Shown here: one piece after another, positions 28,104 through 36,638 of the stretch
How positions within the stretch are numbered: position 1 is the first letter of the stretch
Layout of the letters: every line of letters starts with the position of its first letter
Source: Clostridia bacterium
Lineage (GTDB): Bacteria > Bacillota > Clostridia > Christensenellales > Pumilibacteraceae
Length of the DNA: 64,000 nt
Assembly (NCBI GenBank): GCA_900767465.1
Contig: CAAGAW010000028.1
Location: 1 to 64,000, forward strand
Direction: 5' to 3'
Made by a program: the position numbers and the translations under genes
Notes under the pieces: model-generated
What the model was told of the DNA's origin: nothing
Database searches by the model: none
The model's input: the letters and a program-made list of their open reading frames with translations, nothing else

Positions 28104-29966
28104 ATGAAAAGATTACCGAAATTGTTGAGTGCGATTCTTGCGTTTGCGGTGTTCGTAACCTGTCTCGGTTGCGGCGAAACAAAGCACGAGCATTCGTATA
28201 CCGAAGTTGCGGCGGCGCAGGCGACTTGCACCGAGCGCGGCAACGTCGAGTATTACAAGTGCGACTGCGGAAAAACTTTCGTTAAGCGCGGAGGCGAGTA
28301 CGTCGAAGCCTCTTCGGGCGAAATATTCACCGAGCCGCTCGGTCACGCGTTTACGAAGCGCGTAAAGGAAATCGAGGCGACCTGCACGGAAAACGGCGTC
28401 AGAGCGCACGCGTATTGCGGCGATTGCGGAAAATGGTTCGTAAAAGAAGGGTCGTCGTACGTGGAGGCGAGCGGGGACGATTTTTCGACCGCTAAAAAGA
28501 GTCACGTATTCGACCGCGAAGTCGTCGCCGACGAATACCGCGTAGCCGAAGCGACGGATACCGAACCGCAAAAGTTTGCAAAGTCGTGCGTTTGCGGCAA
28601 GGGAGACGACTCGCACGAGCATACGTTCTCGTTCGGAAAAACGCTTGCCGAGTACAAAAGTTACGACGCCGCGCTGTACGACCCGCACGCGCTTGCCGTA
28701 TCGATTTACGACGCCGCGAAAAACGTTTACGGCTTTACGTGGAACGCGAACAAAGTTTCTTCCCGTCCCGTTCTCGAAATCAGAGAGGCGGGATCGGGCG
28801 ACGAGTACCGCGTAATCGGAGCGTCGTCCGAAGAAATGTCCTCTTACGATCACGACGGAGCCGATTATAAGGATAAAAGCGAAGCCGTCGGCAAAAAAAT
28901 CGACGTTAACTATATGCGTGCGCGCGCCGGTCTTAAAGCGGACGTCGAATACGAGTACCGCGTGGGCGACAAATATCTCGGCCGCTATACGGATTATGCG
29001 ACGATAAAGGCGGCAAATCCCGACGAGACCGGAGTCTGGCGGTTCGCGCACGTAAGCGATTCGCAAACCGATATCAACAAGAATACGGGCGGTGTGGGTT
29101 CGGAAACCTATTTCGCGAAAACGCTCGGCGGTATAGCCGCAAGCGACGGTAACAGGTTTATCGTACATACCGGCGACGTCGTCGAATGGTCGGGGTACGA
29201 AAGTTATTGGCGATATATGTTCGACGGCAACTTCAATTACCTTTCCGCGATTCCGACTATGGCGGTATCCGGCAATCACGACACCACCTACAAAAGCGGC
29301 GACAACCGGAACGGCAGTCACGAAACGTACAAGCATTTCGATTATTCGATTCCCGATCAGTCCACCGCTCTCGGGTTCTATTATTCGTACTCGTACGGCG
29401 GCGTTAAGTTTATAATGATAAACACCAACGACCTCTACGATAACGGGCTTAAAGACGCGCAACTCAAGTGGCTGAAAAGCGAACTTGAAAACAAAACCGA
29501 AAAGTGGACGGTAGTCGCGCTCCATAATCCGTTATACTCGCCCGGCAAGTGGGGATCGGGAGAAAATAACGGTATCGCGTTGCGGCTTACGGCGCAACTT
29601 TCCGACATGTTCGCGCGTTACGGGGTCGATCTCGTCCTTCAGGGTCACGATCACGTCGTATCCAAAACCCATCCGATCGGCGCGAATAAAAAGGCGGCGA
29701 CCGAAACGTTCGAGACGATAGACGGCGTAAAATATTCGGTCAATCCGCAAGGCGTTATTTACGTTATGAACGGACCCGCCGGCAATCAGGCAAGAACGGA
29801 CGTTTACAGTAACGACGAAACGCTGTACGAGTATGCCGAAGGCTCGAAAACCTCTTCATGGGCGGAATTCGAGGTAAGCGGCGACAAAATCACCGTGTAC
29901 GTCAAAAACGCCTCGTCCGGCTCGGTCGTCACGCAAAAAACCTGGGGAATCAAAAAAGTCGCGTAA
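28104..29966 (+). CDS. Secreted metallophosphoesterase with N-terminal Cys-rich repeats
   Basis: A 620-residue exported protein. A signal peptide (MKRLPKLLSAILAFAVFVTCLGCG) ends in cysteines that make a weak lipobox. Residues about 30-180 hold three copies of a module with paired CxxC cysteines (CTERGNVEYYKCDCGKTF; CTENGVRAHAYCGDCGKWF; CVCGK), which is frequent in gut Firmicute surface proteins. The C-terminal half is a calcineurin-like phosphoesterase: HVSDSQTD, HTGDVVEW, SGNHDTT, LHNPLYS and QGHDHVV supply the metal ligands. I prefer the second ATG (28104), 7 nt after GGAG, over the one at 28098. Substrate unknown; an extracellular nucleotide or phospho-sugar phosphatase is plausible. Confidence 0.85.
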   Translation: MKRLPKLLSAILAFAVFVTCLGCGETKHEHSYTEVAAAQATCTERGNVEYYKCDCGKTFVKRGGEYVEASSGEIFTEPLGHAFTKRVKEIEATCTENGVRAHAYCGDCGKWFVKEGSSYVEASGDDFSTAKKSHVFDREVVADEYRVAEATDTEPQKFAKSCVCGKGDDSHEHTFSFGKTLAEYKSYDAALYDPHALAVSIYDAAKNVYGFTWNANKVSSRPVLEIREAGSGDEYRVIGASSEEMSSYDHDGADYKDKSEAVGKKIDVNYMRARAGLKADVEYEYRVGDKYLGRYTDYATIKAANPDETGVWRFAHVSDSQTDINKNTGGVGSETYFAKTLGGIAASDGNRFIVHTGDVVEWSGYESYWRYMFDGNFNYLSAIPTMAVSGNHDTTYKSGDNRNGSHETYKHFDYSIPDQSTALGFYYSYSYGGVKFIMINTNDLYDNGLKDAQLKWLKSELENKTEKWTVVALHNPLYSPGKWGSGENNGIALRLTAQLSDMFARYGVDLVLQGHDHVVSKTHPIGANKKAATETFETIDGVKYSVNPQGVIYVMNGPAGNQARTDVYSNDETLYEYAEGSKTSSWAEFEVSGDKITVYVKNASSGSVVTQKTWGIKKVA

Positions 29967-29985
29967 ATCGCAGACATAACCGAAA

Positions 29986-30021
29986 AAAACGGTCGCTTTC
30001 AATCGGAGCGGCTGTTTTTTT
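29986..30021 (+). terminator. Intrinsic terminator after the metallophosphoesterase
   Basis: A 12-bp stem with two G-U pairs (AAAACGGTCGCT / AGCGGCTGTTTT), a 9-nt loop and a long T-run. Confidence 0.85.
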
Positions 30022-30160
30022 GTATGCTCACGTCGGTAAAACCGCACCGTAAACCCCCGAAAACGCGCTCCGGACGGTATATAATAATCCCGTCGCGAAC
30101 GAAAAACGCCCGGCATATACAAAAATTGTAAAAACTTATTCGCTTTCCGTAAAAATCGAA

Positions 30161-30187
30161 CCCCCGACCGTTGTTTCCGATCGGGGG
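30161..30187 (-). terminator. GC-rich terminator hairpin after adenine deaminase
   Basis: On the minus strand CCCCCGATCG pairs with CGGTCGGGGG (one wobble) over a short A-rich loop, and TTCGATTTTT follows. It begins 11 nt after the stop codon. Confidence 0.75.
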
Positions 30188-30197
30188 ATTCGTTATA

Positions 30198-31919
30198 TCA
30201 GTCTACGAATTTCCATTTCGTTACGTCGAACATACCGCGCGAAGTGAGTTTAAGCGCGGGGATAACGGGCAGAGAGAGGAAGGACAAAGTCATAAACGGG
30301 TCGATTCCGCGATTTACGCCTAGTTCGTAAGCGCGCGCCTTGGTTTTTTCGAGCAGTTCGTTTACGTCCTCGAGTTTGCCGTCGCTCATAAGTCCCGCGA
30401 TCGGCAGCGGCAAGCCGTCCGTTTTATCACCGTCGGTAACAAAAATTCCGCCTCCTGCGGCAATCACGGCGTTGGCGGCTTTCGCCATGCTCTCGTCGTC
30501 CGCGCCTACCACGATAATATTGTGCGAGTCGTGAGCGATCGACGTCGCAACCGCGCCTTTTTTCAGTCCGTAACCTTTCATATACCCAAGTCCTATATGC
30601 CCGGTGTTATGATGACGTTCGATAACCGCGACTTTCAGAATATCCGCCTTAACGTCCGCTTTGTCGGCTGTGCCTTCGTCCGTCGTAATGATTTCGCCGG
30701 CGATAAGTCCCATAACCGCCTTTTTGCCGCAGATAAAGTCCTCGGGCGAAAGCGCGCGGCAATGCATCGAATGGGTCGCCTTTACGGTCAGATTGTCGTC
30801 GGGCGAACAGGTGGGGAGTTCGATTTCCGCTCCTTTGCGATAAACGGTTTCGCCGCGCTTGACGACTTCGGCAATATCGAATGAATTAAGATCGTCGAGA
30901 ATAATAAGGTCGGCAACGTATCCGCCCGCAAGCGCGCCCTTGTTGTTCATAAGGAAGTAACGCGCGGCGTTGTGAGTCGCGACTTTTAGCGTAAGTACAG
31001 GATCCGCGCCCGCCGCTATAGCCTCGCGAACGATATAGTCTATATGCCCTTTTTCGAGAAGGTCGCTCGGGTGCTTGTCGTCGGTTGCGAACATACAGCG
31101 CGAGTACGTGGACGGCGCGATGAGCGGAAGGAGCGCGGCAAGGTTTTTCGCCGCCGTGCCTTCGCGGATCATAATAAACTGTCCTTTACGCAGTTTTTCG
31201 AGCGCGTTTTCGAGCGTGTCGCATTCGTGATCGGAATAAACGCCCGCCGCAATGTACCCGTCGAGGTCGCGACCGGACAGTCCGGGCGCGTGTCCGTCGA
31301 TTTTTTTGTGGTGGCTTTGAGCCGCGAGGATTTTGTTTATAACCGCTTCGTCGCCGTTGATAACGCCCACGAAGTTCATCATCTCCGCAAGTCCGAGAAC
31401 GCGCGGGTGATCGTAAAAGCGGTCGATGTCCTCGTAACCGAGAACGTCGCAACTTTCGTCCATCGGCGTTGCCGGTACGCACGAGGGGAGCATAAACATA
31501 ACGTCGACACCGATGTTTTCGGTCGATTGCAGCATATATTCTATGCCGTCCGTGCCTAAAACGTTGGTAATCTCGTGCGGATCCGTAATAACGGTGGTCG
31601 TTCCGTGGCGCGTCGCTATCCTGGCGAATTCGCGCGGCGAAACGATTGCGCTTTCGAGATGAATGTGCGCGTCGATAAGCCCCGGGGTAACGTATCTGCC
31701 GCCCGCGTCGATAACGCGTTTTCCGTCGTAAGACCCTCCGATTCCGGCAATAAGCCCGCCCGAAACCGCAATGTCTCCGTAGTTCCATTCGTCCGAAAAA
31801 ACGTTAAGATACTTTGCGTTTTTAATTACGAGGTCGGCTTTTTCGAGTCCGCGCGCGACGCGGATCAGTTTTTGTTTTTTGCCGAGTTTTCGGTCAAGTC
31901 GTTCTTTCAGAGTTTCCAT
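30198..31919 (-). CDS. ade: Adenine deaminase
   Basis: A 573-residue amidohydrolase that converts adenine to hypoxanthine and ammonia. Metal-binding and catalytic motifs are visible: GLIDAHIHLESAIVSP, TDPHEITNVLG, DGHAPGLSG, SDHE and FATDDKHPSDL. The C-terminal block HNTGHIGLGYMKGYGLKKGA...AHDSHNIIVVG is specific for bacterial Ade. Length is normal. GGAGGCGG precedes the start. A clear promoter lies upstream and no purine riboswitch was recognised in the short leader. Confidence 0.96.
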   Translation of the reverse strand: METLKERLDRKLGKKQKLIRVARGLEKADLVIKNAKYLNVFSDEWNYGDIAVSGGLIAGIGGSYDGKRVIDAGGRYVTPGLIDAHIHLESAIVSPREFARIATRHGTTTVITDPHEITNVLGTDGIEYMLQSTENIGVDVMFMLPSCVPATPMDESCDVLGYEDIDRFYDHPRVLGLAEMMNFVGVINGDEAVINKILAAQSHHKKIDGHAPGLSGRDLDGYIAAGVYSDHECDTLENALEKLRKGQFIMIREGTAAKNLAALLPLIAPSTYSRCMFATDDKHPSDLLEKGHIDYIVREAIAAGADPVLTLKVATHNAARYFLMNNKGALAGGYVADLIILDDLNSFDIAEVVKRGETVYRKGAEIELPTCSPDDNLTVKATHSMHCRALSPEDFICGKKAVMGLIAGEIITTDEGTADKADVKADILKVAVIERHHNTGHIGLGYMKGYGLKKGAVATSIAHDSHNIIVVGADDESMAKAANAVIAAGGGIFVTDGDKTDGLPLPIAGLMSDGKLEDVNELLEKTKARAYELGVNRGIDPFMTLSFLSLPVIPALKLTSRGMFDVTKWKFVD

Positions 31920-31946
31920 TCGTCCGCCTCCTGCGGTATTTTTACT

Positions 31947-31975
31947 ATTATACCAGTTTTTTTTATATATTTCAA
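31947..31975 (-). promoter_or_regulatory. Promoter of ade
   Basis: On the minus strand TTGAAA, a 17-nt spacer and TATAAT lie about 28 nt before the start codon. Confidence 0.75.
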
Positions 31976-32055
31976 GCCTTCGCCGGCAAAAACCGAATAA
32001 AATTTTTCATAACGTCAATAATTCCGGACGCAGCAAATTGTGTGGGGAATCCGTA

Positions 32056-32478
32056 ATGAAACCGTCCTACAGAATCCATATTATACGACTTATTGCGTTT
32101 ATAGGCTTAATCGCGGTAATGCTCGGCGCGCGTTTTTATGAGGGCGGACTTTGTTCGGTGTGGCGTGACGGAACGTATACCGTTTACGGAACCCACGACG
32201 AAGAAACGGTTTACGAAACCGTGCCGTTTTCGGGAACTCGCGGCGGGTACGAGCGAATTGACGCAAGAGGCGGAGAAAAAACCGCCGCCGAAATTCTTTC
32301 CCGCGCCCGCGCGACCGTAAGGGGAAAGGAAACGCTCGGGAAAACGGTGGTTTATTACGCGTATTCGCCAAAGCTCGGCAGCGGCGAAAAAACGGTTTAC
32401 GGCACGGTAAACGTTATGATCGCCGTTTGCGGCGACAAGGTCGCGGCGGGCAGACCGCTTCTTAAAGGCAGTTTTTAA
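32056..32478 (+). CDS. Small single-pass membrane protein of unknown function
   Basis: A 140-residue protein with a basic N-terminus, one transmembrane helix (LIAFIGLIAVMLGARFY, residues about 11-28) and a roughly 110-residue extracytoplasmic domain. I recognise no family. I start at the ATG at 32056 because the upstream open frame has no membrane topology sense and crosses the ade promoter; GGGG precedes the chosen start. It sits 70 nt before a SpoIIQ-like M23 peptidase in the same orientation, so a sporulation-membrane role is possible but unproven. Confidence 0.65.
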   Translation: MKPSYRIHIIRLIAFIGLIAVMLGARFYEGGLCSVWRDGTYTVYGTHDEETVYETVPFSGTRGGYERIDARGGEKTAAEILSRARATVRGKETLGKTVVYYAYSPKLGSGEKTVYGTVNVMIAVCGDKVAAGRPLLKGSF

Positions 32479-32549
32479 AAAAATTCGTAAACGCGCGTAT
32501 AAACCGCGAAAATCGGTCGATAATCATTGCACGGAGGACAGAAAACAAT

Positions 32550-33164
32550 ATGAAAACTTATTCAGGTCACGCGTCTAAAGCCAAAAACAAAAAGACTCTT
32601 ATTTACGCAATCGTCGGAGTGGTGTCGCTTATCGTGCTTGCCGTAACCATAACGGTGGCGGCGGCAGTAAGCAATCGCGGAACCGGTCGGGTAATAGAAA
32701 CGCCGTCCGATCCCGAGCCGATCGCACCCGTTACGGAACCCGGCGTGGTTACGTACTCGCTTCCCGTGGCGGACGGAACTCTTTCTCGCGCCGCGTCGAT
32801 AGATTCGCTCACTTATATGCCGTCGCTTAATATGTGGAAAACGCATAACGGCGTTGATTTTGCCGCAAGCGAGGGTGCCGCCGTAAACGCGATCGCCGAC
32901 GGGACGGTAGCGTCGGTGGAAGTAACCACGCTCGAAGGCACGGTAATTACGATAAATCACGATAACGGTATAACGTCCGTATATAAGTCGCTCGGCTCGG
33001 CTTCGGTCGAAGCGGGCGCAAAGGTCGCAAAAGGCGAGGCGATAGGAGTTGCCGGAACCATGATGACCGAAAACAGCGACGGAGTACACGTTCATCTCGA
33101 AATGCGCAGTTCCGGCGCGCTTGTCGATCCGCTTGAATATCTGGACGTCGAGATCGACAAATAG
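32550..33164 (+). CDS. M23 metallopeptidase, SpoIIQ-like
   Basis: A 204-residue membrane-anchored LytM-type peptidase: one N-terminal helix (residues 18-41), a Pro-rich linker, then the M23 domain. The zinc ligands are present (H-x3-D in HNGVDFAA; HVHLEM near the C-terminus), so it should be catalytically active, unlike Bacillus SpoIIQ, which lacks a ligand. Architecture and length resemble Clostridial SpoIIQ, which acts in engulfment with SpoIIIAH. The stop codon lies inside the first copy of a short direct repeat. Confidence 0.82.
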   Translation: MKTYSGHASKAKNKKTLIYAIVGVVSLIVLAVTITVAAAVSNRGTGRVIETPSDPEPIAPVTEPGVVTYSLPVADGTLSRAASIDSLTYMPSLNMWKTHNGVDFAASEGAAVNAIADGTVASVEVTTLEGTVITINHDNGITSVYKSLGSASVEAGAKVAKGEAIGVAGTMMTENSDGVHVHLEMRSSGALVDPLEYLDVEIDK

Positions 33165-33225
33165 GGTATCCGCGGCATACGCCGCCCGATGTCCGACTCA
33201 ATAGGGTGTCCGCGGCATACGCCGC
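33161..33225. repeat. Two direct copies of a 25-bp GC-rich palindromic repeat
   Basis: ATAGGGTRTCCGCGGCATAC-GCCGC occurs at 33161-33185 and 33201-33225 (40-bp period, one difference). CCGCGG and GCGGC/GCCGC give it dyad symmetry. The first copy includes the M23 stop codon. Confidence 0.8.
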
Positions 33226-33360
33226 TCGAACCATTCTTTTCTTCATCTTCTTTTTCCTTTTTCCGGATTGCGGACGAGTAGTACCCCCTACCGCCCGCTT
33301 TTCGGTTGCGCGGAACCCGCGCGGGTAAGTATTTTGTTTATTCGTACCTACTTTGTAATT

Positions 33361-33660
33361 TCGTGCGCCCGTGTCGCTCCTGTCGGTGATAGCGAAGCGT
33401 GGCAATCTCCCGAAAGGAAAGACGGACTAATCGTACGCGGGCGTTATACCTCTTCCGTGGGGGATTTCTCCATTGCGTTCGGGTTTCGCCGTCACTATTA
33501 AAGTATTCTTCCTCGGGGGTGATACGAGCGCGAGCGAACCGAACCGGAGCGGGCGAATGTGATGTTATGTAACGACGGAAGTTGCGCCGGCGTCCGACCC
33601 CTCGCCACCGTCTGCGGCGGAGCCTCCCTCAAAGCGGGGGAAGCCTTAATACGCCAAACG
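33361..33660. repeat. Degenerate family-A and family-C interspersed repeats
   Basis: 33361-33440 is an eroded family-A element (AGCGAAGCGTGGCAATCTCCCGAAAGG). 33594-33650 is a family-C element (CCGACCCCTCGCCACCGTCTGCGG...CGGGGGAAGCCTTAATA) also found at 37076, 41755 and 46998. No gene is supported between 33226 and the promoter at 33750. Confidence 0.7.
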
Positions 33661-33749
33661 ACACGACGTTACCTCGGGCGCAGGTGGAGCCGACACGACG
33701 AAAGATTTTGCTTTTTGTGAAAAATTTTTAAAAATCACGCAAAAACGGT

Positions 33750-33778
33750 TGACAAGCGCAAAACAATATAGTAATATA
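33750..33778 (+). promoter_or_regulatory. Promoter of the lysine-riboswitch ABC transporter operon
   Basis: A perfect TTGACA (33750-33755), a 17-nt spacer and TAATAT (33773-33778) lie about 15 nt before the riboswitch. Confidence 0.8.
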
Positions 33779-33791
33779 TAGCCAAACTTAA

Positions 33792-33960
33792 AAGATAGAG
33801 GCGCGATCTTTATGACAAACGCGGAAAGGGTTTAATTCCGCGCGGTAAAGGAAAGATCGCCGAAGAGTGCAAGCCTCCCGACGCTTGCATATCTGGGTGC
33901 AGAGAGAATATCTTTGCAACTGTCGCGAGAAAGGTTCGCCTTCCGCGTTGAGCTATTGAG
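33792..33960 (+). ncRNA. Lysine riboswitch (L box) aptamer
   Basis: The leader contains the L-box blocks in order and spacing: AGATAGAGGCGCGA (33793-33806), AAAGGAAAGATCGCCGAAGAG (33847-33866), the P4-type hairpin around GTGCAAGC / GCTTGCAT, CTGGGTGCAG, CAACTGTCGCG (33917-33927) and a closing CTAT that pairs with GATAG. The layout follows that of B. subtilis lysC as I remember it. Lysine binding should favour the downstream terminator and reduce expression. It controls an amino-acid ABC importer, which points to lysine as the substrate. Confidence 0.88.
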
Positions 33961-33983
33961 TATTCTGACGAATTGGATCCTGA

Positions 33984-34019
33984 GTCACGATATTTGATAG
34001 TATCGTGACTTTAAGTTTT
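33984..34019 (+). terminator. Riboswitch expression-platform terminator
   Basis: A perfect 9-bp stem GTCACGATA / TATCGTGAC with an 8-nt loop, followed by TTTAAGTTTT, sits between the lysine aptamer and the first transporter gene. Confidence 0.78.
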
Positions 34020-34051
34020 AAATTAAACTTATTAAAAGGAGACAGAAAACA

Positions 34052-34930
34052 ATGAAAAGATTTATGAAAGTTTTGTTCGCAACTGTATTTGCGGCAGTAA
34101 CGGCGTTCTCGTTCGCGGCTTGCGGCGGGAATCAGGCAAAAGATATCAGCGGCGCGAAAAACCTCGCCGATCTCGAAGGCGCGAAAATTTCCGCGCAGTC
34201 GGGTACATTCCACGAAGAAGCAAGATCGCAGATTAAGAACGTAAAAGGCGATGTTTACGAAGATTTCGATCAGATGTACATTGCACTTACTTCGGGAGCG
34301 ATCGACGGCTATATCGCCGAAGAGCCTACCGCGCTCACCGTTTGCTACAAGAACAAGGATCTTGATTACATTCACCTCGTAAACAACGAAAGCGGATTTA
34401 CCGCGACTGACGCAGACACCGCAATAGCAATAGGATTCAAAAAGGGCGGCGAATGGGCGGATAAAATCAACCCGATCTTGGCGGGCGTATCTACCGCGAA
34501 CAGAGCAAGCCTTATGGAACAGTGCGTTCGTGCAAACGCAGGCGAAACGATAGAGACTTTTGCTGTTTCCAACGACGCTCCCGCAACTACCAACGGAACG
34601 TTGAAGGTTGCTATGGAGTGTGCTTACGCTCCGTTTAACTGGGCGCAGACGGACGACAAAAACGGTGCCGTTCCCATTTCGAGCGAAGGTTCGGACGGAC
34701 TTTACGCCAACGGTTACGACGTTCAGATCGCAAAGTATGTCGCAAACGCCCTCGGCTTGAAACTCGAAATTTACGCTATCAAATGGGATAGTCTTATCCC
34801 CGGAGTAAAAGCGGGTACTTACGACCTTGTCGCCGCAGGTATGTCGCCGACTGCCGACAGAAAGGCACAAGTCGACTTTACTTCGAACTATTATTCGTCC
34901 AACCTTGTCGTAATTTATAAGAAAGCATAA
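34052..34930 (+). CDS. Amino-acid ABC transporter substrate-binding lipoprotein, circularly permuted (probably lysine)
   Basis: A 292-residue lipoprotein (signal peptide, lipobox ending at Cys24 in SFAACGG). All parts of a family-3 solute-binding protein are present but in rotated order. Residues about 35-163 are what normally forms lobe 2 plus the C-terminus (NLADLEGAKISAQSGTF, SGAIDGYIAEEPTA, AIGFKKGGEWADKIN). Residues 164-181 are a Thr/Ala-rich linker. Residues 182-292 are the normal N-terminal lobe (GTLKVAMECAYAPFNW, YANGYDVQIAKYVANALG, AGMSPTADRKAQVDFT), ending at the hinge strand NLVVIYKKA. The ligand-carboxylate arginine (Arg270) is retained. It is the first gene of a complete importer operon behind a lysine riboswitch, with AAAAGGAG before the ATG. 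Confidence 0.9.
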   Translation: MKRFMKVLFATVFAAVTAFSFAACGGNQAKDISGAKNLADLEGAKISAQSGTFHEEARSQIKNVKGDVYEDFDQMYIALTSGAIDGYIAEEPTALTVCYKNKDLDYIHLVNNESGFTATDADTAIAIGFKKGGEWADKINPILAGVSTANRASLMEQCVRANAGETIETFAVSNDAPATTNGTLKVAMECAYAPFNWAQTDDKNGAVPISSEGSDGLYANGYDVQIAKYVANALGLKLEIYAIKWDSLIPGVKAGTYDLVAAGMSPTADRKAQVDFTSNYYSSNLVVIYKKA

Positions 34931-34977
34931 TCGGTTGAAGTTCTTACCGTTAAAATCGGTAAGCAAAGGATAGTAAA

Positions 34978-35739
34978 ATGACTTTTTTTCAAAACGTCTG
35001 GAACATAATAACCAAATATTACGTTTTTCTGTTACGCGGAGTAGGTTACACTTTGTTACTTGCTTTGGTCGGAACGCTCATCGGACTGTTGATCGGACTG
35101 CTTATAGGAGTTTTCCGCACGATACCCGAATCGAAACATAAAGCCGTAAGAGTTCTCAAGAAGATCGCCGACTTTATTCTCAACGCGTATATCGAAATTT
35201 TCCGCGGTACGCCTATGATGGTTCAGGCGATGGTTATCTACTGGGGTTACGCATTCGCAAGCGGCGGAAGCACCTTGCCGCTTATTCCGTCCGGTATCAT
35301 AATCGTGTCGATCAACACCGGCGCATACATGGCGGAAATCGTCCGCGGCGGTATCATTTCGATAGACAAAGGACAGTTCGAGGGCGCGCACGCGGTCGGT
35401 ATGACGCATTTTCAGACGATGATTCACGTCGTTATTCCGCAAGTTCTTCGCAATATCTTGCCGTCGGTCAGCAACGAGTTTATTATCAACGTAAAGGACA
35501 CCTCCGTTCTTAACGTAATCGGCGTAACCGAACTGTATTTCTTTGCCGGAAAGATTTATAAACTCAACCTGCAAATGTTCGAAACGTATCTGGTTGTGTG
35601 CATTATCTACTTTATCCTTACGTTTACCATTTCCCGTCTGCTTCGCTTTATCGAAAAGAAAATGGACGGCAGCAAAAACTACACCGTGTTCGGATCGCAG
35701 TCAGACCCGCAAGCCGAAATTCACGTTCAGGAGGGCTAA
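34978..35739 (+). CDS. Polar amino-acid ABC transporter permease (HisM/GlnP type)
   Basis: A 253-residue permease with about five membrane helices and the EAA loop EGAHAVGMTHFQTMIHVVIPQ near residue 137-157, which contacts the ATPase. RGTPMMVQ and NTGAYMAEIVRGGI are typical of polar amino-acid permeases. Single permease per operon implies a homodimeric channel. It lies 48 nt after the binding-protein gene and 3 nt before the ATPase gene. Confidence 0.93.
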   Translation: MTFFQNVWNIITKYYVFLLRGVGYTLLLALVGTLIGLLIGLLIGVFRTIPESKHKAVRVLKKIADFILNAYIEIFRGTPMMVQAMVIYWGYAFASGGSTLPLIPSGIIIVSINTGAYMAEIVRGGIISIDKGQFEGAHAVGMTHFQTMIHVVIPQVLRNILPSVSNEFIINVKDTSVLNVIGVTELYFFAGKIYKLNLQMFETYLVVCIIYFILTFTISRLLRFIEKKMDGSKNYTVFGSQSDPQAEIHVQEG

Positions 35740-35742
35740 ACT

Positions 35743-36543
35743 ATGGCTGACGAAATTCTCGAAAAAGACACCGCCGCCCAAGTTGAAAACCCAACCGACG
35801 GTAATCCGGTTATAAGCGTACTTAACCTCAAAAAGGTGTTTGGCGATCACGAAGTTCTTACCGACATCTCGTTCGACGTCAACCGCGGCGACGTTATTTC
35901 GGTAATCGGACCGTCCGGCTCGGGCAAAAGCACGATGCTTCGTTGCATCAACCTGCTCGAAACGCCCACGGACGGCAAGATCCTGTACCACGGCAAGGAT
36001 ATCACCGACAAGTCGGTTAAACTCACCGAGTATCGTGCTAAGGTCGGAATGGTGTTCCAGTCGTTCAACCTTTTCAACAACATGACTGCGCTTGCCAACT
36101 GCGTAAAACCGCAGATGATCGTGCTTAAACGCAGTAAGGAAGAGGCGACGAAAATCGCGCTCGACTACCTCGAAAAAGTCGGCATGAGCGCATTCGTAAA
36201 CGCCCGTCCCGCTCAACTTTCGGGCGGTCAGAAGCAGCGTATCGCGATCGCCCGCGCGCTTTCGATGAATCCCGAAGTCATACTGTTCGACGAGCCGACC
36301 AGCGCGCTCGACCCCGAAATGGTAGGCGAGGTGCTGTCAGTTATGCGCGACCTTGCCGGCAGCGGACTTACGATGATCGTCGTTACGCACGAAATGACTT
36401 TCGCTCGCGACGTTTCAAGCCGCGTCATCTTTATGGACGGCGGCGTAATCGTCGAAGAGGGCGCCCCGCAGGAAATATTCAACGCGCCCAAGGTCCGGCG
36501 TACCAAGGACTTTTTGTCGCGACTTCTCGGCGAAAACAAGTAA
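35743..36543 (+). CDS. Polar amino-acid ABC transporter ATPase (GlnQ/HisP type)
   Basis: A 266-residue ABC ATPase with Walker A GPSGSGKST, the Q-loop in FQSFNLFNN, signature LSGGQKQR, Walker B ILFDEPTSALDPE and the H-loop in VTHEM. An acidic N-terminal extension of about 22 residues precedes the ABC domain. With the riboswitch and binding protein it completes a probable lysine importer. A terminator follows. Confidence 0.95.
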   Translation: MADEILEKDTAAQVENPTDGNPVISVLNLKKVFGDHEVLTDISFDVNRGDVISVIGPSGSGKSTMLRCINLLETPTDGKILYHGKDITDKSVKLTEYRAKVGMVFQSFNLFNNMTALANCVKPQMIVLKRSKEEATKIALDYLEKVGMSAFVNARPAQLSGGQKQRIAIARALSMNPEVILFDEPTSALDPEMVGEVLSVMRDLAGSGLTMIVVTHEMTFARDVSSRVIFMDGGVIVEEGAPQEIFNAPKVRRTKDFLSRLLGENK

Positions 36544-36572
36544 ACCCGGCAAAAACAAGTAAATAAGTATCG

Positions 36573-36607
36573 AAAAACCGTTTCCGAAAACACCGGAGAC
36601 GGTTTTT
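36573..36607 (+). terminator. Intrinsic terminator of the first ABC operon
   Basis: A 14-bp stem (AAAAACCGTTTCCG / CGGAGACGGTTTTT, one wobble) with a 7-nt loop and a T-run. Confidence 0.88.
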
Positions 36608-36638
36608 GATCAGAGTTTATACGGCTAACGCTGTTTTC

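Noticed and set aside
31920..31946. Purine riboswitch before adenine deaminase
   Set aside because: The leader between promoter and start is only about 25 nt, too short for the aptamer.
33970..34020. A T-box or SAM-type leader before the first ABC operon
   Set aside because: No T-box sequence or SAM-riboswitch core; the L-box blocks fit in order and spacing.
34052..34930. Explaining the rotated binding protein as a frameshifted or fused pair of partial genes
   Set aside because: The frame is continuous, it has one signal peptide, each canonical segment occurs exactly once, and the rotated ends complement each other to a complete protein.
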